From positions 248,001-312,000 of the forward strand of contig JAXMDM010000004.1 in assembly GCA_046348835.1 (NCBI GenBank): a stretch of 64,000 nt of DNA. Reading direction: 5' to 3'. Shown here one piece after another: positions 44,862 through 55,675 of the stretch (the first letter of the stretch is position 1; the number at the start of each line of letters is the position of its first letter). Below the pieces are notes generated by a model. That model was not told the DNA's origin. It searched no databases and saw only the letters and a list, made by a program, of their open reading frames with translations. This DNA is from Defluviicoccus sp046348835. GTDB taxonomy: Bacteria; Pseudomonadota; Alphaproteobacteria; Rhodospirillales; Defluviicoccaceae. A program made the position numbers and the translations under genes.

Positions 44862-45829
44862 GCGACCGCTTCCCCCCCCTGGACCGAAGCGGTGTCGCCG
44901 GCCTCGCTCGGGAACACCCGATCCGGCCAACGATCGTCTACGAGGTCAGTCACCAGACCCATTACCGCTATTCCATTCCGGTGTCTCTGTCGCACCACGT
45001 GCTCCACTTGACGCCGCGACGGTGCGACCACCAGAGCGTCTTCCGCACCGCCCTCACCATCACCCCGACGCCGACCACCCACGACACCGGTGTGGATTAT
45101 TTCGGCAACCCGGTTTCCTTCATCACCTTGCAGCATCAGCACAAGCACCTGACCTTGCATGCGCGCAGCGTAATCGCGGTACAGGCGGTCGAGCCGCCGG
45201 AGCCGCTTTCGACCGTCCCCTGGGACCTGGTCTTCGACCGGCTCAACGAAGACACGTCCGATAGCTCCCTGGATGCCCTGCAGTACGCGTTCGAATCGCC
45301 ACAGACGCACGCCAACGACGACATCCGCGCCTACACCAAAACGATGTTCCCGCACGGACGGCCGCTGCTGGACGGAGTCCTTGCCCTGACCAGGGGGCTT
45401 TTCCGCTTGCTCCACTTCGATCCCACCGCGACCACCGTTTCCACGCCGGTGGACGAGGTGTGGCGCAAGCGGCGGGGCGTCTGTCAGGACTTCGCCCACC
45501 TGCAATTGGCTTGTTTGCGCGCGCTGCGCATCCCGGCGCGCTATGTGAGCGGCTACATCCTCACCCACCCCCCGGAAGGCTCGGAAAAGCTGGTCGGTAC
45601 CGACGCTTCCCACGCGTGGCTCGGGGTGTGGTGTCCCGGATATGGCTGGGTGGATGTGGACCCGACCAACAATCTCCTGGTGTCCAATCACCATGTGACC
45701 GTGGCCTGGGGCCGCGAGTACGGCGACATCAGCCCGGTCAGCGGCGCCATCTTCGGCGGCGGCGCCCACGCGGTCGAGGTCGCGGTGGACGTGACCCCGT
45801 TGGACGATCAACCGGCCGCGCGACCCTAA
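44858..45829 (+). CDS. Transglutaminase-like cysteine protease family protein
   Basis: The protein has 323 residues. A bacterial transglutaminase N-terminal region (YEVSHQTHYRYSIPVSLSHH) precedes the papain-like core. The catalytic Cys is in RRGVCQDFAHLQLACLR, His in GTDASHAWLGVWCPG and Asp in WVDVDPTNN. It is translated from GTG at 44858, coupled to the ATP-grasp/alpha-E gene, and probably handles a peptide made or modified by it. The stop is convergent and overlaps the next gene by 4 bp. Confidence 0.9.
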   Translation: MSDRFPPLDRSGVAGLAREHPIRPTIVYEVSHQTHYRYSIPVSLSHHVLHLTPRRCDHQSVFRTALTITPTPTTHDTGVDYFGNPVSFITLQHQHKHLTLHARSVIAVQAVEPPEPLSTVPWDLVFDRLNEDTSDSSLDALQYAFESPQTHANDDIRAYTKTMFPHGRPLLDGVLALTRGLFRLLHFDPTATTVSTPVDEVWRKRRGVCQDFAHLQLACLRALRIPARYVSGYILTHPPEGSEKLVGTDASHAWLGVWCPGYGWVDVDPTNNLLVSNHHVTVAWGREYGDISPVSGAIFGGGAHAVEVAVDVTPLDDQPAARP

Positions 45830-47292
45830 CCCGGCGGCGTCGGCTGCCGTCGCCGCGCCCGGCCGGAAAGGCCGAGGATGAACCGGCTTGCCTCGGGGGC
45901 CTTGATCAGGAGGACGATCAGGATCAGCAGCGGCGCAAAGATGTTGGTGACGGCGTAGAGCGAACCGCGCATGAGAAAAATGGTGAATCCGGCGACGATC
46001 CCCACCAGCAGCAGGTGCAGATTGGGCCGCCCGTAATCGATGGCGGCGGCGCAGAGATAGTCGAGCCGGCGGTAGACGTAGCCGGCGAGAATGCCGGCCG
46101 GAATGACCCCGAGGAAGGAAAAGTCCAGGTACATCTCGGCCGGAAACGGGGTGGACAGGTTGGTGAAATGGTAGCCGAGCGCCTCGGCGATCATTTGCCC
46201 CGACGAGATTCCTTTGTCGGTCCACAGGCTTCGCGGGATGAAGAACAGGAGCGAGGTGATCAGCTGCTCGCCGGACGTGTGTCCGTAGAGTTTGGCGTAG
46301 AGCACCGCGTTCATCGTCGTCTGGAAGCCGTCGAAATCCATGTTCTTCAGGTACGAGATGGGGTCGATCCACTGGAAGTCGGCGTCCGACAGCTCATCCC
46401 GGCGCAGCACCTGCAGCCATTGGAACAGGCTGAACATGGTCAGCAGCATCCCGGCGATCATCCCCAGCCGCAGCCACGGCCGCCAGCCTTTGACATAGAT
46501 GATGAGGACGGTGATCAGGGTGCCGAACTGCCAGTTGCGGGCCAGCGCCAGGGGAAAATTGGTGATGGCGTAGACGGGGACGATGACGGCGAGAAAGATC
46601 CAGCCGGAGAGCATCGCCACCGGCAGTCGCTGGTATCGCCACTTGCCGAGCGCGTAGAACATGACCAGGACGCCGGCGAGCGTCAGCGATCGCGGCAGAT
46701 GCAGCATCAGCCCGCGCTCGACCCCGGCGAGGTTGCGGGTGATCTCGTCGACGATACCGCCCCGGGTCTGCACCAGGGCACTGACGCCGAAGCTGGCGAT
46801 GGACATCGCCCCGGCGGCGATGGCGATCGAGGTAAAGGCGAGGATGGCCAGGGTGCGGGGGTGGGTCTCGCTTTCGACGATGGTCGCCTTGGCCTCGTCG
46901 TAGCGGCGATGCGAGACCAAAGCTTGCCCGATGACGAAGCAGACGAGGAATGCCGCCGTTACCGTGGCGGCTCGGGCCGCCACCTGATCGCTGTAGATGA
47001 CATCGCCCATCTGGAAGGTATTGGCGGAGATCTGCACCACGCCCGGCAGGGAGAAGAAGAAGGCGAAGTAGAACGCGGCAAACATGGACGGCAGCGCTTG
47101 CAGCGGCTCCAGCGCCCGGTGCATCAGCAGCGCCACCGAGACGAAGAAGCAGGCCAGCAGCAGCATCGTCGCTTCCTCATGGTCCGGCCGGCCGCTGAAG
47201 ACGACCGCCACCGCGGCGAGGAAGAGAACGAGGCTGACGACACCGACGATCAGCCATCGTAGGCCCTGCGGCATTCCGGGCGGGATGGTCAT
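45826..47292 (-). CDS. O-antigen/oligosaccharide repeat-unit polymerase-like membrane protein
   Basis: A 488-residue inner-membrane protein with about ten to twelve helices. A large periplasmic-type loop after residue 300 includes DFDGFQTTMNAVLYAKLYGH and LFFIPRSLWTDKGISSGQMI. Next come AEMYLDFSFLGVIPAGILAG and YVYRRLDYL. The S-R-x-W-x-K and E-x-Y-x-D-F-x-x-x-G patterns resemble Wzy/oligosaccharide-repeat polymerases. There are no glycosyltransferase or flippase genes nearby, so the substrate is unknown. Confidence 0.72.
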   Translation of the reverse strand: MTIPPGMPQGLRWLIVGVVSLVLFLAAVAVVFSGRPDHEEATMLLLACFFVSVALLMHRALEPLQALPSMFAAFYFAFFFSLPGVVQISANTFQMGDVIYSDQVAARAATVTAAFLVCFVIGQALVSHRRYDEAKATIVESETHPRTLAILAFTSIAIAAGAMSIASFGVSALVQTRGGIVDEITRNLAGVERGLMLHLPRSLTLAGVLVMFYALGKWRYQRLPVAMLSGWIFLAVIVPVYAITNFPLALARNWQFGTLITVLIIYVKGWRPWLRLGMIAGMLLTMFSLFQWLQVLRRDELSDADFQWIDPISYLKNMDFDGFQTTMNAVLYAKLYGHTSGEQLITSLLFFIPRSLWTDKGISSGQMIAEALGYHFTNLSTPFPAEMYLDFSFLGVIPAGILAGYVYRRLDYLCAAAIDYGRPNLHLLLVGIVAGFTIFLMRGSLYAVTNIFAPLLILIVLLIKAPEASRFILGLSGRARRRQPTPPG

Positions 47293-47599
47293 CCTCCGAT
47301 GGTGGCGGTTGCGGCCGAGCGTTGCGCGATGCTCGCGGTTCCTTCGTCACCATACCGATAGCCTAGAGTCCCCGGAAGCGGAGTGAGAGGGAACACGGTC
47401 GGGAAGAATCAGCCGCCGTCGGCGCGCCGTCGACCGGCGCCCGGAGCGGCGGTGCATTCCCGCTGCCGTCCGCGCAAGTCCCTGCTCTCGCCCGGAACTC
47501 CCGCCGGGCCCGATAGCTCCTTGGCCGGGCGCCGGCGAAGCTCTAAAAGCGTTCGGGCGAGCGGATACCTCACAGGATCGGCCGAGGAGCCACAGGGAT
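47293..47599. other. 307-bp intergenic region upstream of mepA
   Basis: The region lies between the divergent polymerase-like gene and mepA. It shows no convincing coding frame of its own, no tRNA and no strong hairpin with a T-run. GGAGCCACAGGGAT precedes the mepA ATG as a possible ribosome site. It presumably holds both promoters, though I could not assign hexamers with confidence. Confidence 0.5.
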
Positions 47600-48448
47600 A
47601 TGGCGCGATCGCATCGGGTCGGCCGAGGGCTTCTTATTCTTGCCGCCTGCGGGCTCGCCGTCGCCGCTCGGGCGCAGGACTGGGGCACGTTCTCCACGCC
47701 CACGCCGGCTCCGACCGAGATATTCGGCACCTACAACCGCGGCTGCCTCCAAGGCGCCGAGGCGTTGCCGCTGGACGGCGCCGGCTACCAGGTCATGCGG
47801 CTGTCCCGCGGCCGCTATTACGGCCATCCCAGCCTGGTGCATTTCGTCGAGACGCTGGCCTCGGAGGTGCGCGGCGAGGGATACCCGGGCTTGCTCGTCG
47901 GCGATATGGCACAGCCGCGGGGTGGGCCGATGCCGTCCGGCCACGCCAGCCACCAGATCGGCCTCGACGTGGACATCTGGTTCCTGCCGGCGCCGGGACA
48001 CCCGCTCACCGACGGCGAGCGGGAGCGACTCTCCGCCCCGAGCATGGTGGCCGACGGCGGGTTCGGCGTCACCGCCGACTGGGGCCCGGCGCAGATCGCG
48101 GCGCTGCACGACGCGGCGACGATGCCGGAGGTGGCGCGCATCTTCGTCAATCCGGCGATCAAGAAGGAGTTGTGTCAGACCGTCACCGACCGCGCGTGGC
48201 TGGCCAAGATCCGCCCCTGGTGGGGTCACGATGCGCATTTTCACGTCCGCCTCGCCTGCCCGCCCGGCGCGGACGGCTGCGTCGGGCAAGCGCCGGTGGC
48301 GGCGGATGACGGCTGCGATTCCTCCCTCGACTGGTGGTTCACCGCCGCCGCGCGGGCTGAGCTGGAAAAGAACAAGGCGGCGCCGGTCAAGCGCCTCACC
48401 CTTTATGACCTGCCGCCCGGCTGTCTCGCCGTCTTCGCCGGCGGCTGA
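47600..48448 (+). CDS. mepA: Penicillin-insensitive murein endopeptidase MepA
   Basis: A 282-residue periplasmic zinc peptidase that cuts D-Ala-mDAP crosslinks. A signal peptide (residues 1-25, cleavage after AARAQ-type site) precedes the LAS-family metal motif PMPSGHASHQIGLDVDIWF and the second motif WGHDAHFHVRLACP. PGCLAVF near the C-terminus and paired Cys suggest disulfides. The length matches E. coli MepA (about 274). Confidence 0.95.
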   Translation: MARSHRVGRGLLILAACGLAVAARAQDWGTFSTPTPAPTEIFGTYNRGCLQGAEALPLDGAGYQVMRLSRGRYYGHPSLVHFVETLASEVRGEGYPGLLVGDMAQPRGGPMPSGHASHQIGLDVDIWFLPAPGHPLTDGERERLSAPSMVADGGFGVTADWGPAQIAALHDAATMPEVARIFVNPAIKKELCQTVTDRAWLAKIRPWWGHDAHFHVRLACPPGADGCVGQAPVAADDGCDSSLDWWFTAAARAELEKNKAAPVKRLTLYDLPPGCLAVFAGG

Positions 48449-48461
48449 CGCGGACAACCCG

Positions 48462-50072
48462 ATGCCGGAACCGGAGGCGCACCGATCGATACCGTCCCGT
48501 CGACCCGGGATCGCTTCGGCGCTGGGCGTGGTCGTCCTCGCCGGCCGCATCGCGGTGACGATGGCCGCGGTGCCGGCACCGGCGTTGGCCGCCGATCTGG
48601 TTATCGGCGCCGCCGCCGGCGGCCTCACCGTCGATGGCGATGTGGGCGAATGGCAGGACAAGCCGCCCTCCTTGCTGCTGCAACCGACGGCCGGCACCGG
48701 CCGCGGCGGACGGGTCTGGCTGGCGGAGAGCGAGGACGGGCTGATCGTCGCCGGACTGGTGGACGGACCGCCGCCGCGTTTCGTCGCCAAAGGCGAGGAC
48801 CCCGGGGGCGCCGACCGGGTGGAACTCTCCGTCGCGATGGCCGAACCGAAATTGCCCAAGATCGGTTGGACCGAGGCGTCCGCTCCGGTCGTTGTGGCCG
48901 CCGCCGAAGATTGCGCCCACGTCGAGTCGCTGGCGGAGGATACCAACGGCATCGCCGACTGCGAGGCGTGGGTGCGGGAGCAGGCGGATTACCGGCGCCA
49001 TCTCCTCGACCTGTTCGCCCGACACTGGCGTCTGGCGCCGGGGGTGGGGGAGGAGGACCTGGCCAGCCGCGCCTTCGCCGCGCTGCCGCCGGCGTTGCGC
49101 GACGGCCTCACGCCGCTGGCGCCGAAGGGCGCACCGATCGCCCGCTTTATGGTGCCGAGGGACTCCGGTTACAGCTTCGAGATCCTGGTGCCGTGGGATC
49201 AGTTGCCGCCGTCCGCGGGATTGGAGCTGTCCCGGCTGCGGCTGCTGGTCGATGCGGTTATGCCGGGCCCGCCCGCGAGCCCGAAGGGCCCCCGGGGAGA
49301 GGCTGCGGCCGGCGCTGCCAAGGCGGCGATGCTGCCGGCGCGGCTGGAGCCGCCCAGGCGCTGGCGCCTCAGCCGCTGCGGCTACCCGTTGGGCGGCTTT
49401 GACACCGACGGCGGGACGACGACGCCGGCGCCGGCGTTTTTCACCCCCGCCGCCGGGGCCGAAATCGGCCGCATCTTCATCGCCGATAACCCGGTGGTGG
49501 CCTACAGCCCGCCGCCCGACGACAATTCTCCGGTGATCACGCCGATGACCTTCTTTTCGCAGGAACTGGCACCGGACCTCAGCGTGTGCGGGCCGCCGCT
49601 GGCGGTCCGTCGCGGCACGGCGACGACCTTCGTTGCCGACGCTTGGGTTTCCCCGGGCTTGAAGGTCCACCCGGTCAAGGATGGCTGGTTGGTGGCCGAC
49701 GGACCCTATGCCGATGACGGCGGCCGCTATGCGAACGACGAATGTGCCGGCTGCCGGATGATCAGCCTGCGGATATTCTTCATTGCCGCGGCGGGCGGAG
49801 ATCCGGTTACCGCCTTCGATGATGCCTGGCTGATCGATGACGAGGCCGCCGCCGGGCCCATATCCGGGCCCACCGCGCGGGTGGCGCTGAAGCCGGACTT
49901 CACCGCCATCGATGCCTATGAAGCCGATGTGGATGAGGAGCGGGGCCGCGTCGAGTGGACGCACGTCCGTCACTGCTACGACGCGGAGGCGCATTCGTTC
50001 CGCGAATGCGGCCACTTTGCCAAGGCGCCGCCGCCGGCCGGCCTTGCCCTGCCGCCCGAGCCCCCATCCTAA
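48462..50072 (+). CDS. Large exported protein of unknown function, CBM9-like start
   Basis: A 536-residue protein. After a 30-residue N-terminal tail comes a hydrophobic export segment ending ALAADLV. The next region (LTVDGDVGEWQDKPPSLLLQ, then GGRVWLAESEDGLIVAGLVDG) resembles the opening of family-9 carbohydrate-binding or DOMON-like folds. The rest, with YSFEILVPWDQLPPSAG, scattered Cys and NDECAGCRM, was not recognised. It is 13 bp after mepA and probably co-transcribed, so an envelope role is likely. ATG at 48462 is the best start in frame. Confidence 0.6.
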   Translation: MPEPEAHRSIPSRRPGIASALGVVVLAGRIAVTMAAVPAPALAADLVIGAAAGGLTVDGDVGEWQDKPPSLLLQPTAGTGRGGRVWLAESEDGLIVAGLVDGPPPRFVAKGEDPGGADRVELSVAMAEPKLPKIGWTEASAPVVVAAAEDCAHVESLAEDTNGIADCEAWVREQADYRRHLLDLFARHWRLAPGVGEEDLASRAFAALPPALRDGLTPLAPKGAPIARFMVPRDSGYSFEILVPWDQLPPSAGLELSRLRLLVDAVMPGPPASPKGPRGEAAAGAAKAAMLPARLEPPRRWRLSRCGYPLGGFDTDGGTTTPAPAFFTPAAGAEIGRIFIADNPVVAYSPPPDDNSPVITPMTFFSQELAPDLSVCGPPLAVRRGTATTFVADAWVSPGLKVHPVKDGWLVADGPYADDGGRYANDECAGCRMISLRIFFIAAAGGDPVTAFDDAWLIDDEAAAGPISGPTARVALKPDFTAIDAYEADVDEERGRVEWTHVRHCYDAEAHSFRECGHFAKAPPPAGLALPPEPPS

Positions 50073-50288
50073 GCGCCCGCCACGCGGGGACGGGCGGCGA
50101 TCGCCTGCGGCCGGACGCGTTCCGCCATTGTCCCCCAGGACGTCGGCCCTATAAGCTTTCCCGGCGGCGTGCGACAAAAGCAAAACAACGAGGGGGAGGG
50201 TATCAGGAATATGGTCCTACCAGCGCTGTTCTGCTAGTGTTCGCGCTGACGCCTCTCGCCTCCTCTCAGCCCTAGGAGAATTCATTCC

Positions 50289-51931
<1,643 letters not shown>

Positions 51932-51932
<1 letters not shown>

Positions 51933-53776
51933 TGCCCATCCGCCGACTGCCGGAAGGCGTCGTCAACCGCATCGCCGCCGGCGAGGTGGTGGAACGTCCG
52001 GCATCGGCGGTGAAGGAGCTGGTGGAGAACGCCATCGACGCCGGTGCCGGGCGCATCGTCGTCACCGTCCGCGACGGCGGCCAGACGCTGATCGCGGTGA
52101 CCGACGACGGCCGGGGGATGGATGCGGACGATCTGGCGCTGGCGGTGGAGCGGCACGCCACCTCGAAGCTGCCCGAGGACGATCTCACCCGGATCGCCAC
52201 CTTGGGCTTCCGCGGCGAGGCGCTGCCGTCCATCGGCGCCGTCGCCCGGCTGACGCTGATCAGCAGGCCGCATGGCGCCGATGCGGCGTGGTCGCTCTCC
52301 GTCGATGGGGGTGCCATGGGGGCGATCGAGCCGGCCGCTCACCCGCACGGCACCCGTGTCGAGGTGCGCGACCTGTTCTTCGCCACCCCGGCGCGGCTGA
52401 AGTTCCTGAAGAACCCGGCGACGGAACTGGGCCACATCGTCTCCCATGTGGAGCGGCTGGCGATGGCCCACCCGGCCGTCGCCTTCTCCCTCGACGCCGG
52501 TGGCCGCGCCCTGCTCGATCTGCCGGCGGCGAACTCGGCGGGGGTAGAGGCGGGCCGCCGCGCCCGCGTCGCCCGCATCATGGGCGAGGGTTTTGCCGAC
52601 AATGCGGTGGCGGTGGCGGCCGAACGGGAAGGCGTCGGCCTCACCGGCTTCGCCGGCCTGCCGACGCTGAACCGGCGGACGGGTGATCAGCAGTTCCTCG
52701 TCGTCAACGGCCGGCCGGTACGCGACCGTTTGCTGTACGGGGCGCTCCGGGCCGCCTATCACGACCTCTTGCCGTCGGACCGGCAGCCGCTCGCCGCGCT
52801 CTTCCTGACCCTGCCGCCGGACGCGGTGGACGTCAACGTCCACCCGATGAAGACGGAGGTGCGCTTCCGCGACGCCGGTTTGGTCCGCGGCCTGATCGTC
52901 GGCGCGCTGAAGCGGGCGCTGGCCGAGGCGGGCCACCGCACCGCGACGACGGTGGCGGCGGGCTGGCTCGGCGCCGGCCGGCCGGGAGGCGGCGGGGCCG
53001 CCGCCGGAGGCGCCGGCACCGCGGCACTGCCCTTCGCGCGCCCAGGATCGTCCGCATCGCCGGCGGGGCTGGCCGAGGCCGCGGCGGCATTCTTTTTGCC
53101 GCTGCCGGCGGCGGCCGATCGTCCCGCCGGGGCGATCAACCAGGTGACCGATCGGGCGACCGATCCGGCACTCGAGGCGGACGCGGCGGGCGGCATCCCG
53201 CCCTTGGGGTTCGCCCGCGCCCAGCTCCTCGGCACCTTCATACTTTCGCAAACCGCCGACGGTATCGTCCTCGTCGATCAGCACGCGGCGCACGAGCGCC
53301 TGGTGCACGAACGGCTGCAGCGGCAGCTGGCGGCGGGACCACCGCCGGGGCAGGCGCTTCTCGTTCCGGAAATCGTCGAACTGGACGAGGCACGGGCGAG
53401 ACGCGTCGCCGATCGCGCCCGGGAGTTGGCGGCGCTGGGGCTGCAGGTGGAGCCGTTCGGGCCGGATGTGGTCGTCGTCCGCGAGATTCCGGCGCTTTTG
53501 GGCAACGCCGACGTCCGCCAACTGATCCGCGATCTGGCCGACGACCTCGGCGAGGTGGACGAGGCGCTGGCGCTGAAGGAACGTCTCGCCGCCATCTGCG
53601 GCAGCATCGCTTGCCACGGCAGCGTCCGCGCCGGTCGCAAGCTGACGATCGAGGAAATGAATGCGCTGTTGCGCGCCATGGAAACGACGCCGCACGCCGG
53701 CCAGTGCAGCCACGGCCGACCGACCTGGGTGGAGCTCAAGCGGGCCGACATCGAACGCCTGTTCGGCCGGCGCTGA
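51932..53776 (+). CDS. mutL: DNA mismatch repair protein MutL
   Basis: The protein has 614 residues. The N-terminal GHKL ATPase has VNRIAAGEVVERPASAVKEL, DDGRGM and TLGFRGEALPSI. A Pro/Gly/Ala-rich linker (about 345-415) leads to the C-terminal endonuclease domain with DQHAAHERLVHE, GSIACHGSVRAG and CSHGRPTW. The DQHA-x2-E-x4-E motif shows it is the nicking type used where MutH is absent. ATG at 51932 overlaps the pgi stop. Confidence 0.96.
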
Positions 53777-53806
53777 CCGCGGCGCCGGCGCGGAGCGTAG
53801 CCGGCG

Positions 53807-54340
53807 ATGATCGGCTGGGCGCTCCGCCAGCTTTTGCAGTGGACGCTCCTCGGCGCCGTCGCCGTCGGCGTCTACACCCACAAGGATCGGATCTTCGCCG
53901 CGATGCGGGGGAATGGGGCCGACCGGCCGGCCGCCGCCGTGGACGCCGCTAACGGTGGCGGCGACGGGGCCAGCCGCACCGTCCGCATCGCCGCCGCAGC
54001 CAACGGCCACTACTTCGTCGATGCCGAGATCGACGGCACTCCGGTCCACTTCGTGGTCGATACCGGCGCCACCGTCGTCGCCCTCAACCTGGTCGACGCC
54101 GACAAGCTGGGGATCGAGCCGCGCGAGCGCGACTTCAGCGAAACCCACCAGACGGCCAACGGATTGGTGCGGGTGGCGCCGGTGACGCTCCCCGAGGTGC
54201 GCATCGGCCATATCCGCCTGCGCAACGTCGATGCCGTCGTCAACACCCGTATGCGCGGGCCGTCGCTGTTGGGGATGTCGTTTCTCGGCCGGCTGGGCGG
54301 TTTCCGCGTCGAGCGCGGCGAGCTGATCCTCAGCGACTGA
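53807..54340 (+). CDS. Membrane-anchored retropepsin-like aspartic protease (TIGR02281 type)
   Basis: A 177-residue protein. A single N-terminal membrane segment (about 5-24) is followed by a low-complexity linker and a retropepsin domain. The catalytic motif is VHFVVDTGATVVALNL, then GPSLLGMSFLGRLGGFRVER forms the second psi loop. This family is found beside core genes in alphaproteobacteria. Its substrates are unknown. It ends 11 bp inside the convergent rsmD. Confidence 0.88.
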   Translation: MIGWALRQLLQWTLLGAVAVGVYTHKDRIFAAMRGNGADRPAAAVDAANGGGDGASRTVRIAAAANGHYFVDAEIDGTPVHFVVDTGATVVALNLVDADKLGIEPRERDFSETHQTANGLVRVAPVTLPEVRIGHIRLRNVDAVVNTRMRGPSLLGMSFLGRLGGFRVERGELILSD

Positions 54341-54905
54341 ACCGGTAGAAGAGGACCCGCGCCGCTCCCCAGCTCCGGTCGTCGAGGACGGCGAAGCCGG
54401 GAGGTGCGGCGAATGGCTCGCGCGATCCCACTTCCACCACGGCGACGCTGCCCTCGGCCAGCCATCCGCGGCCCGCCAGGCCGGCCAGCGCCGGACAGGC
54501 GTCCCCCGACCCGTACGGCGGATCGAGAAAGGCCAGCCCGCACGGCGACCCGGCGGCGAACGGCGGCGGCGGCAGGTGGGTCGCGTCCAGATGCAGCAGC
54601 GTGACCCGGGACACCTCGCCGAGGCCGGCGGCGTTGCGGCGGATGGCGAGCAGCGCCGCCGCGTCGCGGTCGATGAAGGTGGCGCCGGCGGCGCCCCGCG
54701 ACAGCGCCTCCAATCCGTAGGCGCCGGAGCCGGCGAACACGTCGATGACCCGCGCCTCGCCCAGACCCGGTCCGGCGATACCGTGGGCGAGGATATTGAA
54801 CACGGCTTCGCGGACCCGATCGGCCGTCGGCCGCGCCGAGGATCCGTCGGCCAGCCGGAACACCCGGCCGCGGTGCTTGCCGCCGATTATCCGCAGCCGC
54901 GACAT
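54330..54905 (-). CDS. rsmD: 16S rRNA (guanine-966 N2)-methyltransferase RsmD
   Basis: A 191-residue enzyme. It starts MSRLRIIGGKHRGRVFRL, then RPTADRVREAVFNIL, motif I VIDVFAGSGAYGLEALSRGA and the catalytic FLDPPYGSGDA (DPPY). RsmD modifies G966 in the 30S head. Its ATG is joined to the rluB stop in a TGATG overlap, so the two rRNA-modifying enzymes are co-expressed. Confidence 0.95.
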   Translation of the reverse strand: MSRLRIIGGKHRGRVFRLADGSSARPTADRVREAVFNILAHGIAGPGLGEARVIDVFAGSGAYGLEALSRGAAGATFIDRDAAALLAIRRNAAGLGEVSRVTLLHLDATHLPPPPFAAGSPCGLAFLDPPYGSGDACPALAGLAGRGWLAEGSVAVVEVGSREPFAAPPGFAVLDDRSWGAARVLFYRFSR

Positions 54906-55675
54906 CAGAGCGGGAATTCCTTGCCGAGCTGCTCGCGCAGCACCTTGCGGGAGACCTCGGCGACCTCGCCCTCCGCCAGGCCGCCCAGTTGAAACGGGCC
55001 GTAGGCGATGCGGATCAGCCGGCCGACCCGCAACCCCAGATGTTCCAAGACCTTGCGCACCTCCCGGTTCTTCCCCTCCTTCAACGCCAAGGTCAGCCAC
55101 ACGTTCGACCCTTTCACCCGGTCGAGCGTCGCTTCGATCGGCCCGTAGCGGACGCCGTCGATGGTGAGCCCCTGGGCGAGGGTCGCCAGCGCCGCGGGGG
55201 TAACGCTGCCGTGGGCGCGCACCCGGTAGCGGCGGATCCAGGCGGTGGCGGGCAGCTCCAGCCGGCGGGCGAGGGGGCCGGCGTTGGTCAGCAGGAGCAG
55301 CCCCTCCGAGGTCAGATCGAGGCGGCCGATCGAGATCACCCGGCCGAGCTCGGCCGGCAGCCGATCGAACACGGTGGCGCGCCCCTGCGGGTCGGCATGG
55401 GTGGTCACCAGCCCGGCCGGCTTGTGGTAGCGCCACAGCCGGACCCCGGGCCGTTCCGGCAGCGGCGTGCCGTCGACGGTGACCACATCATCGGCGCCGA
55501 CGACCCATGCCGGGGTCGCCAGCACGGTGCCGTTGACGGCGACCCGACCGGCGGCGATCCACGTTTCCGCCTCGCGCCTGGAGCACAGGCCGGAAGCGGC
55601 GATCACCTTCGCCACCCGCTCGCCCCGGCCTTCCGCCGCGGCGCCGGGATCGGCGTCAGGTTTGCCGCGCGGCAT
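54905..55675 (-). CDS. rluB: 23S rRNA pseudouridine synthase, RluB type
   Basis: The protein has 256 residues. An N-terminal S4 RNA-binding domain (about 20-65; RVAKVIAASGLCSRREAETW) precedes the catalytic domain with the nucleophile Asp in SIGRLDLTSEGLLLLTNAG. The last block includes KEGKNREVRKVLEHLGLRV and RIAYGPFQLGGL. This order is that of RluB/RsuA-family enzymes, and RluB is favoured by size. It overlaps the puuD-like gene by 20 bp. Confidence 0.9.
   Translation of the reverse strand: MPRGKPDADPGAAAEGRGERVAKVIAASGLCSRREAETWIAAGRVAVNGTVLATPAWVVGADDVVTVDGTPLPERPGVRLWRYHKPAGLVTTHADPQGRATVFDRLPAELGRVISIGRLDLTSEGLLLLTNAGPLARRLELPATAWIRRYRVRAHGSVTPAALATLAQGLTIDGVRYGPIEATLDRVKGSNVWLTLALKEGKNREVRKVLEHLGLRVGRLIRIAYGPFQLGGLAEGEVAEVSRKVLREQLGKEFPL

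Noticed and set aside
45460..47262. 600-codon open frame on the plus strand opposite the polymerase-like gene
   Set aside because: Low-complexity Asp/Gly/Gln-rich translation antisense to a clear membrane protein.
47348..47420. Possible second cobalamin riboswitch (GAGGGAACACGGTC)
   Set aside because: The short block looks like the start of a B12 aptamer, but the essential GCCACTG-type core and the AGTCAGA block are missing downstream.
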